A DNA stretch of 55,047 nt from Chlorokybus atmophyticus (Eukaryota > Streptophyta > Chlorokybophyceae > Chlorokybales > Chlorokybaceae), in contig RHPI01000385.1 in assembly GCA_009103225.1 (NCBI GenBank), positions 752,580 through 807,626 of the forward strand, given 5' to 3'. The notes beneath the pieces are model-generated. The model did not search any database. It was not told where the DNA came from and saw nothing but the letters and a program-made list of their open reading frames with translations. Positions 23,201 to 34,521 of the stretch are shown in pieces. The position numbers were made by a program, and so were the translations under genes. Numbering within the stretch: the stretch's first letter is position 1; each line of letters opens with the position of its first letter.

Positions 23201-24672
23201 CTGGCGATGGTTTACCGCATGCTGCAACATCTTCTACCCACCGAGCAGGCTAAACTTGAAGAACTACTAAAGCACGCTGCATATGCGCCAAGTCGTACTC
23301 AACTGCCTGCAAGCGATGGTGATGCGCGCACAGCGGTTGCTGTTTTTTTTGAGAAGCAGCTAGATTTGGTTGCCGACGCTTCTCTGACTGTTCTGCTGCT
23401 TGAGATGGTTACTGCTCTCACTGCAGATGTGAGTAGTAGCAAGTCAGCGGCACATGTTGCGTCCATGTGGGCGCGCAGCGCACGGCGTGTTCACGCGTAC
23501 CAGCTGGGAGAGGCACAGCTGACGGACCCGCCCTTGCCCGAGAGCAGCATGAAGAAGAGCAGAATGAAAGGCACTCTGTTGTGCAAGTATTTCCGGGCTC
23601 ATCGACACTCGCCATACATAGTTGCCAGAGCTCTTGACCAGATGGGCATCGTGCCAGCCGTAAACTTTGCCGCCAGCTGTCTTCTTGCGGTGGAAGAGCT
23701 GTACAAGATTGAGTCAGGCGGAGCAGTCAGGCGGAGCTCCCTGCGACAGTCGTGTTGGGCGAGTCTGTCAACCGCCACAGCGCCGGCAATACTCGACGTG
23801 CTGGCTATGAGCGCGTTGTCCCGCCTGCATGAAGTCCTCCCTATGAGTCCCCCACATGAGGCGGTTGTAAGCTATCTGCAGCTTCACGCGCACGTGCTAC
23901 AGATGGTGCAGTTGTTGGAAGGCATGTCTCCCGCGTCTTTCGTGCGTGTCGGCCTCCGCGTCCTGTCGTTGACGCTGACAGCTGTCACGCGCAAAGCAGC
24001 TGTTCGACTGTCGAAGCCTCTGCTCCTGGAGTTGTTGCCGCTGCTGAAGTATTTGGCTTTGCTCTTGCGTGAGCTGTGCAAAAGCCTTGAAGAACGAGTC
24101 GGCACAAAGGTAACACGCGCTCGTTGCTTGTCTGGCAGCACTTGACGATACGTAAATGTTATGTGCAGTTCCATAAGCAATTGTGCTTGTTGTGCCTGTC
24201 CTTGCGCTGTTGTGCACGCGCGCCGCGAAGCGCATGTGTGTACGTGTGTGGGGGGGGGGGGGGAAGGGGCGCATGTGCATGTCTGCGTGTGACACTTATG
24301 TTCAAGCGGTAAATTTATGTGTTATCACAGTCATACAAAGTCAAGGCAACCGAGGCGGTGCACCGTCTCTTGAAGCGGTTGCGCAAGCTGGCGGAAGCCC
24401 ACAAGTTGCCGCGGGTGTCGGCAGCAAATATGGACACTCGCACACCAGTGCGTGCCATGGCGCGGCGCGCAGAAGACGAGGAGTGCTGGCTGTTGGACCT
24501 GTCCAAAGCACAACCAGCTAATGAGCTTGCCGTTATCAAATCTCACAGCAGGGATGCAGCGAACATACTATCCAGTGAGGATGCTGAGGTGTTTGAGCCG
24601 GACGATTGTGGACTCACCAGTGACACAAGCGATGACGAGGATGCCTTTTTCATCAGGCCGGTCCACAGCTGA
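20294..24672 (+). CDS. Unrecognised 889-aa helical protein
   Basis: Exons: 20294-20377, 20639-20714, 20843-21087, 21344-21511, 21869-21982, 22060-22144, 22316-22577, 22712-22870, 22975-24109, 24331-24672. Every joint keeps phase and yields 889 aa from an ATG to a TGA. The protein is Leu/Ala-rich and predominantly alpha-helical, in the manner of HEAT/ARM-like scaffolds (LEVLNLLVTAAQRSPFANVS, SKPLLLELLPLLKYLALLLR). A basic KRRRTS patch starts the largest exon and may be a nuclear localisation signal. The C terminus is acidic (DTSDDEDAFFI). I considered nucleolar Urb2-like and Fanconi-type helical proteins but saw no diagnostic motif, so no function is assigned. The intron at 22871-22974 needs a GC donor (TCCAG|GCAAGT) to keep the frame. 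Confidence 0.8.
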
Positions 24673-25708
24673 AAGAACCCTACACTAGTCTACTGCCTCC
24701 AAAGGCTGGGAGCAGCTTCAAAGACACAACATGCGCATGTCAACTGGCTGTGTTCAGACTCTGCTGTTGGCACTCGGCTGCGGCTATCCAGACCAGACAT
24801 TTCGTGCGTCCAGTCAGAGTGTTCCACTTGCGCGACACTTGCTGCCGGTGACGCCCTCGCACCTTGCTCCGGAAGTCCTCTTGACAGGTGGCAACCAGCC
24901 CGAGGTCACATTGGAGGGTCTTGAGAAAGTATATGTGCAACACAACAGCCGGTGGCAGCCGATGCGCCTTACGAACACTGGCGGTGGGCGGCAGGACGAT
25001 GCAGTATGGCTGTGTGTGTAATTTGGGAGTTTTGCCATGACTTCCCTTGCAGCTTCGCGCAGTGAGTTGCTGACAGTGAGGAGGATGCTTAGAGGGACTG
25101 ATGCCACAGTGTACTCGTTGCCATCCATCCCCTTACTTTTGATCTGTGCCTATGTATGTCAGTGATGGAGGTACCAATGGCTGAGAGTGTTGCATGGTGC
25201 TTTTCTGATTCATATCTATGCAAAAGCAGCTTTGCGACACAGCCCGTTAGCTATTATACAAAAATGATGTGCGCAAGTGTCACAGGACGCATCGACACAA
25301 TGACCTGCGTACCAATGGATGGTGAGAGGCGGGATGCACCAATGATTTCGTACGCATCAGCTCCTGTAGCACTGTCAGCAGAAGTTGCAGCACTTCAAAT
25401 GGCTCAGAGGCAGCAGTACCACCTGGCATTGTGCATGTGTATTATTAAGTTAGGCACATGTCCACCCCTGCTGCCGCTGCGCGTACATACTGGCAACTGC
25501 GGCATACACAATTCATCATGTGGCCTAGGATACAAGCAGTATGCTTGTCACTACATAGGAAAAGTTGGTATGTACCGATGCGCAATGGTTACTGTATTGA
25601 GGCATCGGCATTGACCTCAGTACGTGAGTTTCAACATCCTACTTGCTCAGCATGGTAGCAAGACAGCATGTCAGCAAGGGCAGTACCCGAAAACACACAC
25701 AATGCTTG
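24673..25708. other. Intergenic between convergent genes
   Basis: This lies between the end of the 889-aa gene and the stop of the leftward NTF2-like gene. Frames on both strands at 24731-25128 look mildly protein-like: on the minus strand MDGNEYTVASVPLSILLTVS and SLREAAREVMAKL. They lack a resolvable gene structure. It also contains the left copy of a 319-bp inverted repeat. Confidence 0.4.
25216..25534 (+). repeat. Left copy of an identical 319-bp inverted repeat
   Basis: By eye this segment matches the reverse complement of 30531-30849 base for base. The two copies flank the NTF2-like and chorismate synthase genes. It keeps an open frame in both copies, but the translation matches nothing I recognise. 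Confidence 0.9.
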
Positions 25709-26816
25709 TCATCCGATTAAGCTATCGTACAGCAACCTGAGGATGATTGCAACCCGATACAGCACTACTTCGCACCATATACCGCAGACCCGAAGCCACA
25801 TCTCCATCATCCAACCTCCAATCACCCCAACGCAGCCCGGGAGCACCGTGCGTACCAACTCGGGAGGCGTGTAAAAGTCCTCCTGCTTGGCAATCTGCCA
25901 GGGCGTCTGCTCCGTCGGCGGCGTGAACCTGATCTTTGACACCACACGGATGTGCTGCCGCGCAAAGAGATACACCAGCGGGTATGCGGAGTACACGATG
26001 TCGGTGTGAAGGTGGTTGGTGGAGGCGTCCCAAGCTGCAGGCATGTGTTGAGTCAGCAGCACTAGCAACAACATGGCGGACTCAACATGCGACGTAAGAC
26101 AGTCAGTTGTGGAAGTGTCTCGCTCGCCCGCTCCTAACATGGTTTCTCCACATGCGTATGTATGCGCGTATGTGCGTGTGCATGCGCGTGTCAGAGTCCT
26201 CCTTTGAGTGTTAGGAATGTGTCTGCGCACGCACACGCGCGTGTTGACAGCACGTGCGCACGTGCACGCGTATCTATGCGCATGTGTGCAAAGAAGTGTG
26301 GAAGCGCGTGTGAGAGTCAATTGTGTAGCGCTGTCATTACGCAATACTGTGCATAATGTTGCCAACACTTGCCAGCATCACACAGCTGTTGTGTACCAAC
26401 AGCACCACACTCCCTCTCTCAGGAGGCCAGAGAACCTCGCTGCTACTCGAGTCACACATACTCACACACTTACCCGTTTCAACCTTCTCTATCTCAAAGC
26501 GTCTCCCCGCCGCTCCACACGTCAGTCCCCACAGCATGTACGTTCTCATCACCCCCTCTCTTCTCCTCGCGTGGCAGAGCGGGTGGACGAGTTCCGCCTC
26601 TGGCGCCACGTATGTCGCGAACGCCGCCGCCACGCGCGAGGGGTCCGTGCTGAGCAGGTTGGGCAGGATCTCGCTGCGGAAGACGTGGGAGGGACCGGAG
26701 GTGAGGTACTCACGGTTGTTGGGGGTGGGACTGGTGGGACTTGTGGAGGTGGTGGTGGTATTGTTGGTGGGTTTAGACAGGGTGTCGGCTGGCTCGGGGC
26801 CGCGTCTGCGGGCCAT
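25709..26816 (-). CDS. NTF2-like (SigF-like) domain protein with C-terminal membrane segment
   Basis: Two exons on the minus strand, 26816-26474 and 26034-25709, join in phase (GAAACG G|CT) to give 222 aa. After a Thr/Ser/Pro/Asn-rich leader comes an NTF2-like fold signature. SEILPNLLSTDPSRVAAAFA is followed by YVAPEAELVHPLCHA, then RTYMLWGLTC, IVYSAYPLVYLFARQHIRVV and IAKQEDFYTPPELVRTVLPG. The HP, Y-W-like and QED-x-Y elements match the SigF-like NTF2 proteins known mainly as unknown-function proteins of fungi and algae. The last 40 residues are hydrophobic (WMMEMWLRVCGIWCEVVLY), suggesting one or two membrane helices. The biochemical role is unknown. It diverges from chorismate synthase across about 0.9 kb. 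Confidence 0.72.
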
Positions 26817-27740
26817 GATAGAGTGTGGTTTGCTGTCCTTGCAAGAGACTTCTTCAAAAGAGTTGCTGCAGCAACAATTATGTCAGCGCGTGGTGCTTAA
26901 AAGTTCTGTACATTGTTATGCATCTGCTGCTGTTGGGTGTACATACCCAGGCTCAGCAGTTGCATGCAGGGACAGGCTGCACTACACAGGACATGTGCAT
27001 GCTGCTGCTTATATGCATTCACATGCTGTATGCGCAGTGTGCAACAACAGTGTGCAGCCAACAACCAATCCGGCTGAGTTTACACAGCCGGATTGGTTGC
27101 AACGTTGCCTCATCCAGCACAAAGTGGACAAGGCAGACACAGGCAGATATAACATGGCAGACCTGCACACTGTCCGGATGGTCTGTCAGTCTTCAGTAAC
27201 ACACTCAACAACTCTTAGACTTGCATGCTGCTTGGAAAGCAACCCCACTTGACATGCATACAACAACCCTTAGCGCTGCAACTGACCTCACCTCACTGAC
27301 TGTTGTCAAGGCCGCACCACACACAGCGCCGTCGATTGCACTCACTAAAGGAAGCGAAGGCAGCAAGGAGAGCGTGTACTAACCTTGAGAGGGGTAAACA
27401 ACAACAACAACAACAACAACAACACGCAAGCGTTTCCTCAACACCTGTCCTGCTGCTTGTACCCAGTGCATGCACAAGCGGCATGCCTGATCACCGCATC
27501 AGAGCTTGACCTGCGTGGCTACTGGACCCGGATCCAACTGAACTACTCGCTTGGGACAAACCGGGTTGCGGATTGTCGAGGAGGATCAAAGATACGTAAC
27601 GGGGCGGGGGTGGAGGTAACTGGGATACGTTCTTGTTGCAACTTGTGACCCGTCTGCTGCGTTCTCATTGGCCCTCTGCCGCCGCCGCTGAGGACGACAA
27701 CGTCCGTGGCGATAGCGGCGGTCGAGGCGGAGGCAGAGTC
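26817..27740. promoter_or_regulatory. Divergent intergenic region with a perfect hairpin and AAC repeat
   Basis: This region separates the starts of the NTF2-like and chorismate synthase genes and should hold both promoters. It contains AACCAATCCGGCTG, 8-nt loop, CAGCCGGATTGGTT, a perfect 14-bp stem at about 27060-27095. A (AAC)n tract lies at about 27396-27423. The CCAAT words inside the stem arms may be incidental. Confidence 0.45.
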
Positions 27741-30279
27741 ATGGCGGGGGCGGCATGTGGGCTGGAGATGGGGGCGGTGTCGCTGTCCTTGTTGAGAACG
27801 TCCGGCGCAAGCGCTGCGCCTCGCACCCTGCAGCTGGAGCAGCACAGGCGGCAGCAGCTGCCGGCCGCGGCGGTGCCTGGGAGGAGGCGGGCTGGTGGGC
27901 GGCAGCTGGGTGTGGTCTGCTCTGCGGCGAACACCTTCGGCAACGCTTTCAGGGTCACCACTTTTGGGGAGAGCCATGGGGGAGGCGTGGGCTGCGTGCT
28001 GGACGGCTGCCCGCCGCGCCTGCCTATAACGCAAGCTGAAGTGCAGGCCGAGCTTGATCGAAGGTGCAGCTAGCTTGAAACCGTCCATGCTCATTCCTTG
28101 TCCGTCTATGGTAGTGCATGGCGTAAGGTTGCAGGCAGTGCAACATAACATAGTGGACAAGCACACACTACCGTTGCAACACTTCAGTACAGTATGCAAA
28201 TGCACCACATCGTAGTGTTCTTAGCTTTCAGCTGGTGCATGTGTGCATGCGAGAACTTGCTTTGAAGCATGCAGTTGAGGTGTTTCATGCATTTTAGGAA
28301 GCCTGGCCAGAGCCGGATCACCACATCCCGAGGCGAAACAGACACATGCGAGATCTTGTCTGGAATGGCGGATGGTACGTGCACTTGCAATGGACTGACT
28401 ATTTGCACCATCAGCAACTCTCTTGCTTTGTTTTAAAATTGTAACAGCTGGGCTTCAACAGGAGATGTCTGTCGCGAACAACTCTATGCTGTTTGAGTTC
28501 ATTGCGTGCAGCATCTGACATGTTTTTGCTGTCACGACAGGAGTTACACTTGGAACACCAATCTGCGTGCTTGTGCGCAACAAGGATGCCCGCGGTCAGG
28601 TGATGATGCTTCCCTTTGCTTGGTTCACCAGTTTTGCCATTGCATTCTGCGACAAAGTCCATGTCGCGACAGTGATATGCGCTCGATTCAACAAAGTCTT
28701 GAGTCGATGGTCGGAGTCTTGTGTATCAACATGTGTGGCAGAGGTGTCTGCTCACAGTTGCTGACAGCATGCAATCTCAGGACTATACTGATATGGAGGT
28801 CAAGTACAGGCCCTCACATGCAGATGCTACGTATGACTTCAAGTATGGGGTTCGTGCTGTGCAGGTATGTTTGCATTGTTTACTCTCCTGTTATTAGCAA
28901 TGAGTAAACACTGGTGAGGTAGTTCACGCAGTACTGGTTCACAGGGAGGAGGCCGCTCGTCTGCTCGTGAGACGATTGGCAGGGTAGCAGCAGGTGCATT
29001 TGCAAAGAAACTGCTGTCCATCATGGCTGGTACTGAGGTAGGGTGGGAGTCACTTTGGTGTGAGTGCGCAACACAATACGAGGCCTAGGCAGACTACAGT
29101 ACTAATACATCAATCTGATGTGTCTTGTCTCGGCAGGTGTTGGCTTATGTATCCAGTGTGCGGGATGTGCATGCCACCAATGTTGATGACGGCGCTTTCA
29201 CCTTAGAGCAGGTTTGTATGCCAGTCGTTGCACCATACAAGCTCTGTGGGCATACTGCGGTCAACATCAGGTCATGCAAGACTGCTGGTCTCACATTGCA
29301 CTGGCACTCTGTTGGCAGGTGGAGAGCAACATTGTGAGGTGTCCAGATCAAGAAGTGGCTGAACGCATGATTGCAGCTATTGATGAAGTGCGCACGCGCG
29401 GTGATTCTTGTGGCGGCGTGGTTACGTGTGTGGCCAGGTAGGTTGTATGTATTGTATTGTATGTAAGTTGTGATGGTATTAGCCATGGGTGTGGCCCTGG
29501 CGCATGTTGTTCCAATGCTAGTCATACTTGGTAGGAATGTGCCAAAGGGGTTGGGTGCTCCAGTGTTCGACAAGCTGGAAGCTGAGCTGGCAAAGGCTGT
29601 CATGTCGCTGCCAGCATCCAAAGCCTTTGAGATAGGTTCTGGCTTTGAGGGCACACGCATGACTGGCAGCGAGCACAACGATGAGTTTTACATTGATGAA
29701 AATGGTGACGTGAGGACGCGCACAAACAGATCAGGAGGCGTGCAGGTGAGTGGCGCAGTCTGATTCATGTTGGCATACAGTTTGGAGACTAATTCTACAC
29801 AAATGCAGCGACAGCTGGCCTAGCACAAATTGCCATGGTTGTAATGCATTGCCACATGGCAGGGAGGTATTTCGAACGGAGAGAACATAGTGATTAGGGT
29901 TGCTTTCAAGCCAACATCAACGATCACAACAAAGCAGAAGACTGTGACTCGAGACAGGCAAGAAGTGGAGCTGAGGGCACGCGGGCGACATGATCCATGT
30001 GTAGTGCCACGAGGTATGGTTGTCTTTGCCAGTTAGCTCACATCTTCTGATGCTGTACAGCATCAGAAGTATTACGTGCTGTTGACATGCAATGCAATGC
30101 ATTGAACATTGTGTTGTTATCTATCTCCAGCGGTGCCTATGGTGGAGGCCATGGTTGCTTTGGTGCTGGCGGATCACCTTCTGCAACATCACGCGCAATG
30201 CCAACTGCTGCCACCCGCAGAGCTGTCTGCACCTGTTTCAGAACTGCATGACGTCCCTGAGCCAGCATCCGTTGCATAG
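27741..30279 (+). CDS. aroC: Chorismate synthase, plastid-targeted
   Basis: This enzyme makes chorismate from EPSP, the last shikimate-pathway step, using reduced FMN. Exons: 27741-28063, 28298-28374, 28541-28599, 28781-28864, 28945-29037, 29137-29211, 29319-29437, 29535-29745, 29863-30013, 30131-30279. All are in phase and give 446 aa. The first 60 or so residues are Ala/Arg/Gln-rich ([20 protein letters not shown]), a likely transit peptide. Mature motifs follow in order: [94 protein letters not shown] and [17 protein letters not shown]. The conserved His of GESHG and the RHDPC block are intact. Length is usual for plastid forms. Confidence 0.97.
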
Positions 30280-30520
30280 CTAAATAGTTAATATGCGAAA
30301 GTATGAAGTGTGTACACGTATGCTTATCCTATACATCCATGGCTGGTTTTTGGTGTGGTGTACTGCTCGCAAGAAAACTATCCACAATTGTCTGATAACG
30401 TGCACTGCTTTGGGTGTGGCCCGACTCAAGGATGCTATGGCATCATAATAACTGATCGCACATCAAGTGTAGTATGTCTTGAGTGAGAGCAACATGTGGC
30501 AGCCCCCCCCCTCCCCCCTC

Positions 30521-30849
30521 CAATTCATCATGTATCCTAGGCCACATGATGAATTGTGTATGCCGCAGTTGCCAGTATGTACGCGCAGCGGCAGCAGGGG
30601 TGGACATGTGCCTAACTTAATAATACACATGCACAATGCCAGGTGGTACTGCTGCCTCTGAGCCATTTGAAGTGCTGCAACTTCTGCTGACAGTGCTACA
30701 GGAGCTGATGCGTACGAAATCATTGGTGCATCCCGCCTCTCACCATCCATTGGTACGCAGGTCATTGTGTCGATGCGTCCTGTGACACTTGCGCACATCA
30801 TTTTTGTATAATAGCTAACGGGCTGTGTCGCAAAGCTGCTTTTGCATAG
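30521..30849 (-). repeat. Right copy of the 319-bp inverted repeat, with fold-back palindrome
   Basis: 30531-30849 is the inverted twin of 25216-25534 and ends exactly at the single N at 30850. At its other end sits CAATTCATCATGT (30521-30533), a 10-nt loop and ACATGATGAATTG (30544-30556), a perfect 13-bp palindrome. A C-rich run adjoins it at 30503-30519. Confidence 0.88.
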
Positions 30850-32105
30850 NTTGAATCCCATGTGCATTGTATCAACAAAATATATAAGAGAACGATATGC
30901 TTTTGCAAGCATATCATTTATTTTATACTTTAAAAAACATGCAGCTTGCACGAGTAGATAGATTGTTAACTCGACCGCACAAGAATGCAATATATGTGGT
31001 TGGTCTTATTGTTGCTAGTGGTTGCGCGCCTGCTGCTCGCTCATGATGCTGCTTGAGAGTTTAATGTTGACAGTCCTAGCATTGTCTTAGCTATAATCAA
31101 CTCTGCTTTGTCCCCGAAGCAAACTTAGTCCATGTTTTCGGTTGCTTGCACATTGTCTACTTGCCGTGCACCATGACCCCCCTGAGATTTTTGAGTTGGC
31201 TTTACGCAATTGCTATTGGTTATGTACATTATGATATATTCCAGTATTATAACTATTATTGTTTGGGGATTTTATCATTGAGTATTGCTCGCAAACATGA
31301 TGGATTTTCGTAGAAAGTCGGGACATTGTGAAATAACAATAAGTTTAAACATCAATACCACTATGAATGGGTCAATGTGCAACCAATTACTACAATCTAA
31401 AATATTATGTACATGTGTATGCGCATAACGCAAAGCACACGAGGAACCAAAAAGCAATGAGCATTATACGACCAGTATATAACCAGCAACACAGGCAACA
31501 ACAATGCACAATGCTCAGGGCTGGTCTGGGCGCCTAACAGCTAAATGTTTGCAATTTAACACCATCTAGACTAGCGAGCAAAACCGATAGCATTCGCATG
31601 TAGATACAAATAGGCAATGGAAGCGGCAGCGACATCGGCCAAAGCTTCCATGATCATCTCCACCTAGAGCGTCACGAGTAGGCATTTGTAATGACGGGGT
31701 ATGCACTGCAATGCTACAATCCAATAAATTCGTGATGAATGATTTAGTACAAACCTCATCATTTTGTGTGTGCAAATGTCACAACAACTTGGTCATCATA
31801 GCAAAAGCGCTACGATAAGGACAGGCGTCAAGGGTTTATAATCTTATTTGTATTTACTACCGCGTGACAATACTTCCGGCGTTAACCCGCGGCTCACTGC
31901 CGCGTCTCGTGTACGGAAGCAGAAGTCCAACAGGACTCCGTACTAGCTAATTACCATAGCCGCGCGATTCGGCGCGCAGCCAAGCGCGGTGCAACCCGCG
32001 TGCGATTAAATGGCTGAAAACACCAAAGTATGGTCGCCTTTCTCACTCTTACGCATGCAGTGAGATTGGAACCCATACCCAAGCTCGCGATACAAACATC
32101 ACAGT
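30850..32105. other. Intergenic, nothing clear
   Basis: The stretch begins at a single ambiguous base that probably marks an assembly join. It is AT-rich in the first kilobase, then has a CG-rich patch at 31860-32000. No gene or RNA was recognised. Confidence 0.4.
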
Positions 32106-33145
32106 CACCACCTCAAGGATATGTCAACCACTCACTGAAGTCCATGCACCAATGCAATAGCCCCGCAGCCCCAACTGACAGGTAGCACAGAGGTAAGCAT
32201 GTGGCATGTCCTCATGAGCTCCCAAAGCCAAGCGATCTTCACAAAAAACCCTCCGCTCTAGGCGGGTCACGTTGAGCTGCAGTACCATCAACATTACAAT
32301 GTGGAACACCTGTTTAAAAGAGGCTTGCTACTAGAGGCTTAACCAATGCGTGAGCATGCTTTATGCCCTGAAGGATGCAGCCACACATGCACATGTGCAC
32401 AATATTGTGCATGCACACAGGCTTTACACATCCTTAACATGTAAGAGGCATACACACATCCACTAGCAGTGTAACGTTACTGTCACGGACAACTAAGTAA
32501 TAACGCCGCAATGGCCGCAAAAGCACACTTCGTGCTTTTGTGGCCTAGTGGTTTGTTACGTTGGTATCGGAGCTTGAGACCGAAAAGGTCATAAGGTCGA
32601 AACCGCCCGGCGGCGGTAGACTAAGAAGGATTTTGAGGTTGTTGTTATCAATCCATGATGGGTCGCACGTCAATGCGCGACTTGTTGGACGGCAGTCTAA
32701 CATTCTGACGCGTTCCACTGTTCGGTAACGAGAAGCTCTGTATAAAACTCACATCTAATGAGGACATTAAATATCTAAGTGGGGGGGAATGTTACGGACG
32801 ATAAAATCATAACGCCACAATGGCCGCAGAACACACTTCGTGCTTTTGTGGCCTAATGGTTTGTTACAGTTACAGCATGCACATGCACTTGAATGCATGC
32901 AAAGCAATACACAAGGCAGAACCAACTAGGCAGGGGTTGTCTACAACAATAGGTAGAGGGAGGCGCCTTTTCTTTGGTGCAGGCGTCGACCACAGGATAA
33001 ACACCTCAAGCCCTAAGTAGACCACCTAAAAACGCCCCCACACAGGAGGGTAAGGAAGGCCCCTCGAACAGCTAAGCCAAGCACCCCATTCACACGGCAA
33101 TTAAGCCCCAAGCTGAGTTTAAACTGAACTCCCAACACCATGCTA
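32106..33145 (+). repeat. Interspersed repeat, copy B, interrupted by a TRIM
   Basis: This is the plus-strand relative of 12760-13560. The alignment is broken at 32480 and resumes at 32874, where a TRIM element has inserted. Sequence 3' of it to about 33640 shows weaker similarity to 15400-16330. Confidence 0.7.
32481..32868 (+). mobile_element. TRIM: miniature LTR retrotransposon
   Basis: Two direct repeats, 32481-32560 and 32790-32868, both start TGT[CT]ACGGAC and share AATGGCCGCA and CACACTTCGTGCTTTTGTGG. Directly after the left repeat is TTGGTATCGGAGC (32561-32573), matching the usual initiator-Met-tRNA primer-binding motif TGGTATCAGAGC with one change. Directly before the right repeat is a purine tract GTGGGGGGGAA (32779-32789). 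GTTAC flanks both sides (32476-32480 and 32869-32873), a 5-bp target duplication. The 229-bp interior has no coding capacity. All parts of an LTR element are present in 388 bp. Confidence 0.93.
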
Positions 33146-34521
33146 GCTTAGCCTGTTATACTCCTCTCTGTTGCCTTGCCACTTGGCCACATGTGAGCTA
33201 AAAAGCCATCAACGCCTTTTCGCCTACACTGTGCTGACACATCAGATTCCCTTGGCCACACATGTCATCAAGAGACATCAGCATATGCCAACATGGTGTA
33301 ACACATGTCATATTAGTTATGTTCTGTTTACAAAAGCTATTGTGTCATACACAGTGCACTGGTGTGACAGATGTTTCATCCGTAACCAATTGATGGCGTG
33401 CTCACTGATCAGCTCTGTGCAAGCTGCTTATCAATGCCAGGTGCAGCTCATCTTGATTAAGGCTCACAGCACAGAGTCTGACTGTATGAGCGCACCACTT
33501 ATGTACTGCACACACCCAAGCCGTTTCACACCCATGCAATCATGCTGTAGACATAGCATTGCTATGACAGCTGAGAGCGATTGTAACTTGCCTGTTAGGC
33601 GTGACAGCGATAATATAATAATTGTTATGATTGAATTTACAACTACATAAGCTTTTCATGTTGTCAATATACACGAGATTATATAGCTGAGAAGAAGATG
33701 ACGTTGCCAACATGAACAATTGATCAGTTACAATGCGTCATTATGTAGATGAGGACTTTATTATATTACAGCTACGCTTCAAAGTTGACATTCACCATTT
33801 CATGCACTATGATTGCGAACCTGCGCTGACACAACCGTACCGTTGCCCTCTCTGCCGCAAGAGACAGTCAGTGTGCGGCTAACCGTGGCTGTTGCGCTCC
33901 GACCACCGCCCGCCGTTCGATGCGCCAGATTCCACTTTTGCAAAGGCGCGACCAAGTGCTCACCGTCGGATAAACAAACACGGTCACACGCATTAGCTGG
34001 GTATTGTAGATATCTACAAACGTTTGCATGTTGGCGCTGTTAGACTACGCCGATGTCGCGACGTAAACTGTTCGGTTAAGCAGAGCGGGACTTTTGCTCC
34101 TTTTGGGGCATGAACGGCATTACTGGGGAGGTTGTCCTGCACTGCTCAGTGCTGCTGAGGGAGGTAAGCGCCGCCGCCGCCCTCGCCTGGCTGTGTGGCA
34201 AGCTTGTTGCTCGCAGTGTGCAAGGCTTTACTGTCTCATAAGCTATGCACGTCTTCTTGCTTTGTTGCGTGAATGCGGGCATGCATGCTGCATGACAGCT
34301 TCAACTGACAGTCCAGCTTGAACAACAAGCCTAGCACGTAGCAACTAGGCTGCTTGCAAGGTTGTTCAGACTTGGTGCCAGCTACACAAACATGTCATGT
34401 GCCGCCGTCCTGTGTGTCATGCTTGCTGCATGCGGTTGTCGCTGGTCTCTTGCATGGCAGTTGCGAGTACACTGTCGAGCGCTAATGTCCGATACTGTCG
34501 TTACTGTCTCACAGCTGTTGT
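33146..34521. other. Intergenic and probable 5' region of the quinone reductase gene
   Basis: No protein-coding exon was recognised. 34082-34170 (GAACGGCATTACTGGGGAGG and a GGTAAGC site) could be an untranslated first exon with a donor, but this is not supported further. Confidence 0.35.

Noticed and set aside
25156-25614. 152-codon open frame covering the left inverted-repeat copy
   Set aside because: The frame persists in both copies only because they are identical. It shows no motif, and the right copy is truncated at an N.
26356-27252. 298-codon plus-strand frame opposite the NTF2-like gene
   Set aside because: It is the antisense shadow of a two-exon minus-strand gene with domain and splice support.
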